NCBI GenBank assembly: GCA_903822205.1
Contig: CAIJOK010000106.1
Span: 1-64,000 of the forward strand
DNA length: 64,000 bases
Source of the DNA: an uncultured beta proteobacterium
GTDB lineage: Bacteria; Pseudomonadota; Gammaproteobacteria; Burkholderiales; Burkholderiaceae_C
Reading direction: 5' to 3'
In this document: positions 59,588 through 64,000 of the stretch, in pieces
Layout: each line of letters opens with the position of its first letter
Position numbering within the stretch: the first letter of the stretch is position 1
Position numbers and translations under genes: made by a program
The notes under the pieces: model-generated
Told to the model about the DNA's origin: nothing
Seen by the model: only the letters and a program-made list of their open reading frames with translations
Databases searched by the model: none

Positions 59588-60397
59588 TTATGGCAGTCCA
59601 TCAAAAAGCGGGGTTGAATCAGGCAGACCCCATCTTGGGTCGTAGCGCGGCCCCAAAAAATACAGTCCGTCTGGCGCAAAAGTGGGCGCTGCTGCATCGC
59701 GGGTTCGTGCCGCTAGGACATCCTTGATCCAGTCTGGTGACTGGCGTTGCTCACCCACGGCGATCAAACAGCCCATGATATTGCGAATCATGTGGTGCAA
59801 AAAGGCGTTGGCCTCAAAGTCAAAGCGCCAATAAGCACCGCGCCTTGAAATGTTCAGACGCATCAGGTGTTTGACTGGAGAGTGGGCCTGACACGCGCTG
59901 GCCCTAAACGATGTGAAGTCGTGCGTACCGATCAAGTGCTGCGCAGCCTGCTGCATCAGCGTGTGGTCAAGCGACCGATAGGCCCATCCAACGCGCCCTG
60001 TATCCAGGCTGGGCCGAACGGCAGACTGAAATAGAACATAAGCGTAGCGGCGAGACAAGGCGCAGGTGCGGCAGTGAAACTGGGGGGGCACGATACAGGC
60101 CCAATGTACGGCAATATCGCGGGGCAACAAAGCATTGGGGCCACGAACCCAGGACGGGGCAGGACGGTCCAGCGGGGTATCAAAATGAATGACCTGCATG
60201 AGACCATGGACACCTGAGTCTGTGCGACCGGCGCACAAGGTCGAAATTTTGTGGTTCGCAAACCGTCCTAAGGCACTTTCGATGCAGTCTTGCACCGTGC
60301 GACCGGAAGGCTGACTTTGCCAGCCGCAGTAGGCCTGTCCGTTGTAGCTAATACCCAAAGCCAGCCTCACGGTATGACGTGCGTCTATCGATCTCAA
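59588..60397 (-). CDS. truA: tRNA pseudouridine synthase A
   Basis: A 269-residue enzyme making pseudouridine at positions 38-40 of tRNA anticodon stems. The catalytic Asp is in LCAGRTDSGVHGLMQVIHFD; RRYAYVLF and AFLHHMIRNIMGCLIAVGE are conserved. It starts 23 bp after the fimV stop. Confidence 0.95.
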   Translation of the reverse strand: MRSIDARHTVRLALGISYNGQAYCGWQSQPSGRTVQDCIESALGRFANHKISTLCAGRTDSGVHGLMQVIHFDTPLDRPAPSWVRGPNALLPRDIAVHWACIVPPQFHCRTCALSRRYAYVLFQSAVRPSLDTGRVGWAYRSLDHTLMQQAAQHLIGTHDFTSFRASACQAHSPVKHLMRLNISRRGAYWRFDFEANAFLHHMIRNIMGCLIAVGEQRQSPDWIKDVLAARTRDAAAPTFAPDGLYFLGPRYDPRWGLPDSTPLFDGLP

Positions 60398-60419
60398 TCG
60401 GCATCAGTCGGGTGGGCGC

Positions 60420-62921
60420 TTACTTGAGCTTGGCCAGGGTGCGCTGTGCTTTTGCTTTCATATCACCTGAAGCCTCGGCAATGACTTCTTCGATCAGGGC
60501 ACGTGCGCCGTCATCGTCGCCGATAGCCTGAAACTCTTCAGCCAAGGCAAGCTTGGTGGCCAGGGGGTCTTCGGGTGTAGCGGGTGTATCACGACCGACC
60601 AGGTCACCGGTGGCTGGCGCATCGTCCAAGTCAAGCGACAGCGACCCCAGGTCAAATTCAAGCATTCCAGAGCTGGCGGCAGGTGTAGGAGCAGTCTGAA
60701 CGGCTGACTTTGCCAGCGCGTCTGAGGCGTTATCCATATTGGGTGCAGTTGCGGGGGGCGATACCACGATGTCAGGCAGCTCTAAATCAAAGGTGTCGGT
60801 TGCGAGTGACGGCAAAGGTGCTGCGGGAACGGGTGCAGGCTGTGCGGGGTTGCTGCCAAACTCGGGCAGGGACATGGCCTGGGGCAGATCGTCCGGGTTC
60901 AGTGGCTTCGTATCGAGATCGGCGGGTGATGTGATCGATTCGTCAAGCGAAAAGTCGAGGTCAAAGTCAACGCCGACCGGCGTGTGAGGCTGAGAATAAG
61001 AGGCACTCATGGCAAGGTCTTCGCCAAAGGATGTCGGAATGTCAGGCTGCAAGACCGGCTGTGGTGTTACGGCGACAGGACCCTCCGGCTGTCTGCCCAG
61101 CACATAAAGGGCATTGTTGGGATCGATCTCGCGACCCGACACGCATATGGTGGCCCATTGCTCACCCTTGCCGTTGGTTAAGTGGTAGGCCAGTGCAGCA
61201 ACGGACTCAAAAGCCCTAGGGTCTTCGCGCTTGCGGTAAATCTCAAGCAGCTTTTGGTGGATAGCGATGCGTTCGGGATGTTTGCGCAAAGCGTCCTTCA
61301 GTATCTCTTCGGCTTGCATGTCGCGCCCATAGGCCAAATAAACGTCGGCCTCGGCAATGGGGTCCACGTCATCGACGGCATCCATCTGACTGGGCGAATA
61401 AACCATGGACGACCCTGAGGCCAAGCTCTCATTGGTATCAATGTTTTGTCCCCCGCTGACACCAAAAAAGGACTCAGGGTGCATGCGGCTTTCAAAAAAC
61501 GAACTGTCAGAGATGCCTGGTTTTTTTCGCAATCGGATTTCATAAAACACCAGCCCCGCCAGCAGGACGACCACGCCCAAAGCTGCCAGCGGCAAGATCG
61601 GGTTTTCAGCCAGAGTGTCGAGCAGCCTGGTGGTGGCATCGGAATCAGCGGCGGCTACAGAGACCGGCTGGCTGGCGGCTGATGCTGCGTTTGAGGCAGA
61701 AGACGCTGGAGGTACAACGGATGCAGGTACAACGGATGCAGGTGCAACGGACGGAGGTGCAACGGACGGAGAGGTTGTCGCAACGACAGGTAGTCTGGTG
61801 GTGGAACTGGCCGCAGCACTGGCCGGAATTGAAGCGCTGGCCAATTGACCCAAGTCACGGATGTTCTTGGTCAGCTCGGCGGCAAGGCTGGCGGCATCCT
61901 GAGCGCTGCGGGCGGCGGCCAATTGCCCCAACTGTCCATTTGCTGGTTTGCCTTGCACCGCACTCTTGGACAGTGTGAGCTTATCGGGTAAGGCGGTCGG
62001 TTTTTGGTCGGTCACTTTGGCCTGCACACGACCGCTGATGTTGCGGTCAGCAGGGCTAAGCTGCGCTTTGGGCGCACTGGCTGCTAGTTTGCGGCGAAAG
62101 TCATTGAAGTCCTGGCTCTGGGCAGCGATGATCTGGCTAGCCTGTTCGGGATCTGTGGCCTGAACCTGATCGTCGGCAGGCAGACTGAGCACGGCACCCG
62201 CCTTGATCCGATGCACGTTGCTGCCGATGAAAGCGTCAGGGTTGGTGCGCAGCAGGGCGACCAGCATTTGGTCAAGCGAGACCTCGGTAGTTTTGTGGGC
62301 CAGGGCGATGCGACCGGCGGTGTCACCGTTGTGGACCGTGACTGTAGGCTGCAAGCCGGCATCCTCAAGAAGATCCGCCGTTGCTGTTGGGCGGGCCGAG
62401 GGTAAGGGGCGGCCCTCCTGTGGTGGCCTGTCTCTGCCTGTTTGCGCCTGTTCCTGGGACGATGGCGGGGTTTGGGCTAACTGCGGCGTTGAACTGTTTT
62501 TGGCCCTCAAGCTGGGGGGGTCAAACAGCATGGTGTAGTCGCGAACGATGCGGCCCGAGTTCCACTGAACCTCGATGATCGTATCTACAAAAGGATCATT
62601 GACGGCACGGTCACTGCGCAATTGAAGATAAGACTGCCCGTTATGACGCTTTTTAAGCATCATTTGCAGACCGGCCATTGCGACGTTGTATTCCAAGCCA
62701 GCAGCCTTAAAGGAATCAGGCTGCGCCACCGTGACTTTGAGAGAGGCGGCTTCTTCGGCGTTGATGTTGGAGATGTCGATCTCGGCCCGAAGAGGCTCAC
62801 CCAGGGCGGACAGAACGGAGAGCTTTCCGAGCGACAAGGCAAAGACGCTGGTGCCCCATAAGGCCAAAAGCAAGGCCACCACGAAGGTGGAGACTGGCCG
62901 GCGGTGTGATGTGGCTATCAA
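60420..62921 (-). CDS. fimV: FimV/HubP-family polar hub protein
   Basis: An 833-residue inner-membrane protein. Signal/anchor region, a FimV N-terminal domain (LSLGKLSVLSALGEPLRAEIDISNINAEEAASLKV), a LysM-like peptidoglycan-binding segment (VHNGDTAGRIALAHKTTEVSLDQMLVALLRTNPDAFIGSNVHRIKAG), a long Ala/Ser/Pro linker, one membrane helix (LAALGVVVLLAGLVFYEI), and an acidic cytoplasmic part with TPR-like units ending in the FimV C-terminal domain (DPLATKLALAEEFQAIGDDDGARALIEEVIAEA). In relatives it organises cell poles and type IV pilus function. A Pro/Ser/Val/Ala repeat in the linker comes from a 15-bp tandem repeat. It sits between asd and truA as usual. Confidence 0.9.
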   Translation of the reverse strand: MIATSHRRPVSTFVVALLLALWGTSVFALSLGKLSVLSALGEPLRAEIDISNINAEEAASLKVTVAQPDSFKAAGLEYNVAMAGLQMMLKKRHNGQSYLQLRSDRAVNDPFVDTIIEVQWNSGRIVRDYTMLFDPPSLRAKNSSTPQLAQTPPSSQEQAQTGRDRPPQEGRPLPSARPTATADLLEDAGLQPTVTVHNGDTAGRIALAHKTTEVSLDQMLVALLRTNPDAFIGSNVHRIKAGAVLSLPADDQVQATDPEQASQIIAAQSQDFNDFRRKLAASAPKAQLSPADRNISGRVQAKVTDQKPTALPDKLTLSKSAVQGKPANGQLGQLAAARSAQDAASLAAELTKNIRDLGQLASASIPASAAASSTTRLPVVATTSPSVAPPSVAPASVVPASVVPPASSASNAASAASQPVSVAAADSDATTRLLDTLAENPILPLAALGVVVLLAGLVFYEIRLRKKPGISDSSFFESRMHPESFFGVSGGQNIDTNESLASGSSMVYSPSQMDAVDDVDPIAEADVYLAYGRDMQAEEILKDALRKHPERIAIHQKLLEIYRKREDPRAFESVAALAYHLTNGKGEQWATICVSGREIDPNNALYVLGRQPEGPVAVTPQPVLQPDIPTSFGEDLAMSASYSQPHTPVGVDFDLDFSLDESITSPADLDTKPLNPDDLPQAMSLPEFGSNPAQPAPVPAAPLPSLATDTFDLELPDIVVSPPATAPNMDNASDALAKSAVQTAPTPAASSGMLEFDLGSLSLDLDDAPATGDLVGRDTPATPEDPLATKLALAEEFQAIGDDDGARALIEEVIAEASGDMKAKAQRTLAKLK
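61711..61770. repeat. 15-bp tandem repeat inside fimV
   Basis: Four units of exactly 15 bp: two of GGTACAACGGATGCA and two of GGTGCAACGGACGGA. On the minus strand they encode repeated five-residue units such as PSVAP and ASVVP in the periplasmic linker. The unit keeps the frame. Confidence 0.93.
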
Positions 62922-63039
62922 ATTGTGGACTCCGGTTGTGGTGCCCGCGAACGGCGGCGGGAGGGCTGGCCTACCGTGCGAGGTGCAGAATACGGCAGTG
63001 TGACGATAGGCCCTGACACTGGCTTAGAACGGTCTGTGA

Positions 63040-64000
63040 TTATGCCGCCAACAGTATCCGCAACATCCGGCGTAAAGGCTCGGCAGCTCCCCACAGAAGT
63101 TGGTCCCCGATGGTGAAGGCACTGACGTACTCCGGCCCCATGGCCAGCTTGCGAACCCGCCCGACTGCGATGGTCATGGTGCCACTGACCGCGACGGGGG
63201 TCAAGTCACGGACGCTGGCCTCACGGGTATTGGGAACGACCTTGACCCAGGGGTTGTCGGCGGCCATCATGGCCTCTAAGTCTGGCGTTGGCACGTTTTG
63301 CTTCAGTTTGAAAGTCAGGGCCTGGCTGTGGCAGCGCATGGCACCGACACGCACACACAGACCGTCAACCGGAATCTCGGGTGTACCAAAGGCTGCGCCC
63401 AGACCCAGAATTTTGTTGGTTTCGGCCATGCCCTTCCATTCCTCACGCGACACGCCAAAACCCGGCTGATCCGGATGCCGGCCTACGCCGAGATCTTTGT
63501 CTATCCACGGTATCAGAGAACCGCCCAGCGCTACCCCAAAATGAGCGGTCTCTATGTCGCTCAGATTGCGCTGCTTATCAACCACACGTTGGTCAATTTC
63601 GAGGATGGATGAATGGCTGTTGTCAAGCAGAGGTTGGACCTCGGCGTAAAGTGTGCCAAACTGGGTAAGAAGCTCACGCATGTGCTGCGCTCCACCTCCG
63701 CTGGCGGCTTGGTAGGTTTGGGTACACATCCACTCCACCAGACCGGCTTTGTACAGGGCACCCACCCCCATCAACATGCAACTGACAGTGCAATTGCCGC
63801 CTATCCAGTTGCGTATGCCAGAGTGCAGTGCCTTTTGGATGACGGGCAAGTTGACGGGGTCCAGCACGATCACCGCGTCATCGTTCATACGCAGGGTAGA
63901 TGCCGCGTCTATCCAGTGCCCCTGCCAGCCTGCTGAGCGCAACTGCGGAAAAATCAACGTGGTGTAGTCACCGCCCTGGGCGCTCAGGATGATGTCGCAC
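63040..64000 (-). CDS. asd: Aspartate-semialdehyde dehydrogenase (5' end beyond window)
   Basis: The last 319 residues of Asd, which reduces aspartyl phosphate to aspartate semialdehyde for lysine, threonine, methionine and diaminopimelate. The catalytic Cys is in [61 protein letters not shown] and [15 protein letters not shown] are family hallmarks. The reading frame runs past 64000, so roughly 50-60 N-terminal residues lie outside. A short insertion ([12 protein letters not shown]) follows DKDLG. It precedes fimV with about 120 bp between them. Confidence 0.95.
   Translation of the reverse strand, partial: CDIILSAQGGDYTTLIFPQLRSAGWQGHWIDAASTLRMNDDAVIVLDPVNLPVIQKALHSGIRNWIGGNCTVSCMLMGVGALYKAGLVEWMCTQTYQAASGGGAQHMRELLTQFGTLYAEVQPLLDNSHSSILEIDQRVVDKQRNLSDIETAHFGVALGGSLIPWIDKDLGVGRHPDQPGFGVSREEWKGMAETNKILGLGAAFGTPEIPVDGLCVRVGAMRCHSQALTFKLKQNVPTPDLEAMMAADNPWVKVVPNTREASVRDLTPVAVSGTMTIAVGRVRKLAMGPEYVSAFTIGDQLLWGAAEPLRRMLRILLAA

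Overview
The window is a 64 kb piece of a betaproteobacterial chromosome. Gene content and local order point to Burkholderiales, close to Comamonadaceae: ndk-rlmN-pilW-rodZ-ispG-hisS-yfgM-bamB, asd-fimV-truA-trpF-trpB-trpA-accD, folC-SPOR-cvpA-purF, argH divergent from an AlgZ-type kinase, and FlhDC with flagellin. This lineage call is inference from synteny and protein sequence; no database search was possible. The organism looks motile (fliC, flhDC), probably makes type IV pili (pilW, fimV) and uses c-di-GMP and phosphorelay signalling (one GGDEF protein, two large hybrid histidine kinases, one AlgZ/LytS-type kinase).

Layout. 1-4450: a rearranged, relatively AT-rich segment with a hybrid kinase, a tetranucleotide microsatellite interrupted by a small inverted-repeat element, a DinJ/YafQ toxin-antitoxin locus whose antitoxin has a premature amber codon, another inverted-repeat element, and a decayed gyrB remnant. 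4469-10464: rdgB, an aromatic/aspartate aminotransferase, a PilJ-PAS-PAS-GGDEF protein, tRNA-Gly and tRNA-Cys, gabD. 10710-18454: tadA, folC, SPOR protein, cvpA, purF, an orphan amino-acid-type ABC ATPase with altered catalytic motifs, a ROK kinase, aat. 18459-24015: a LolD-like orphan ATPase, a small membrane protein, a lipoprotein, then rlmD and the surE-pcm-nlpD run. 24178-32415: the ndk...bamB run, with a REP/BIME-like double hairpin between yfgM and bamB. 32444-35920: tcdA and tolB-pal-cpoB. 35921-39419: a long leader region, fliC, flhD, flhC. 39432-48360: hemW (start inside a perfect inverted repeat), second hybrid kinase, algZ-like kinase, argH, parC. 48592-52871: putrescine uptake operon potFGHI. 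52896-55704: ppk1 and a RelE/RHH toxin-antitoxin pair. 55833-64000: accD, trpABF, truA, fimV, asd (cut by the right edge).

Most of the window is housekeeping. I found no CRISPR array, prophage, secretion system or defence island, and nothing I would call a new multi-gene system. What stands out is (a) many short tandem repeats, several in frame inside housekeeping genes (tadA, rlmD, hisS, cpoB, fimV) and others at gene boundaries; (b) many breaks in normally conserved gene neighbourhoods (no metZ after purF, no der after bamB, no tolQRA before tolB, no algR after algZ, folC detached from accD); and (c) decayed or odd loci (gyrB fossil, dinJ with a stop codon, orphan ABC ATPases). Together these suggest a genome with much replication slippage and rearrangement.
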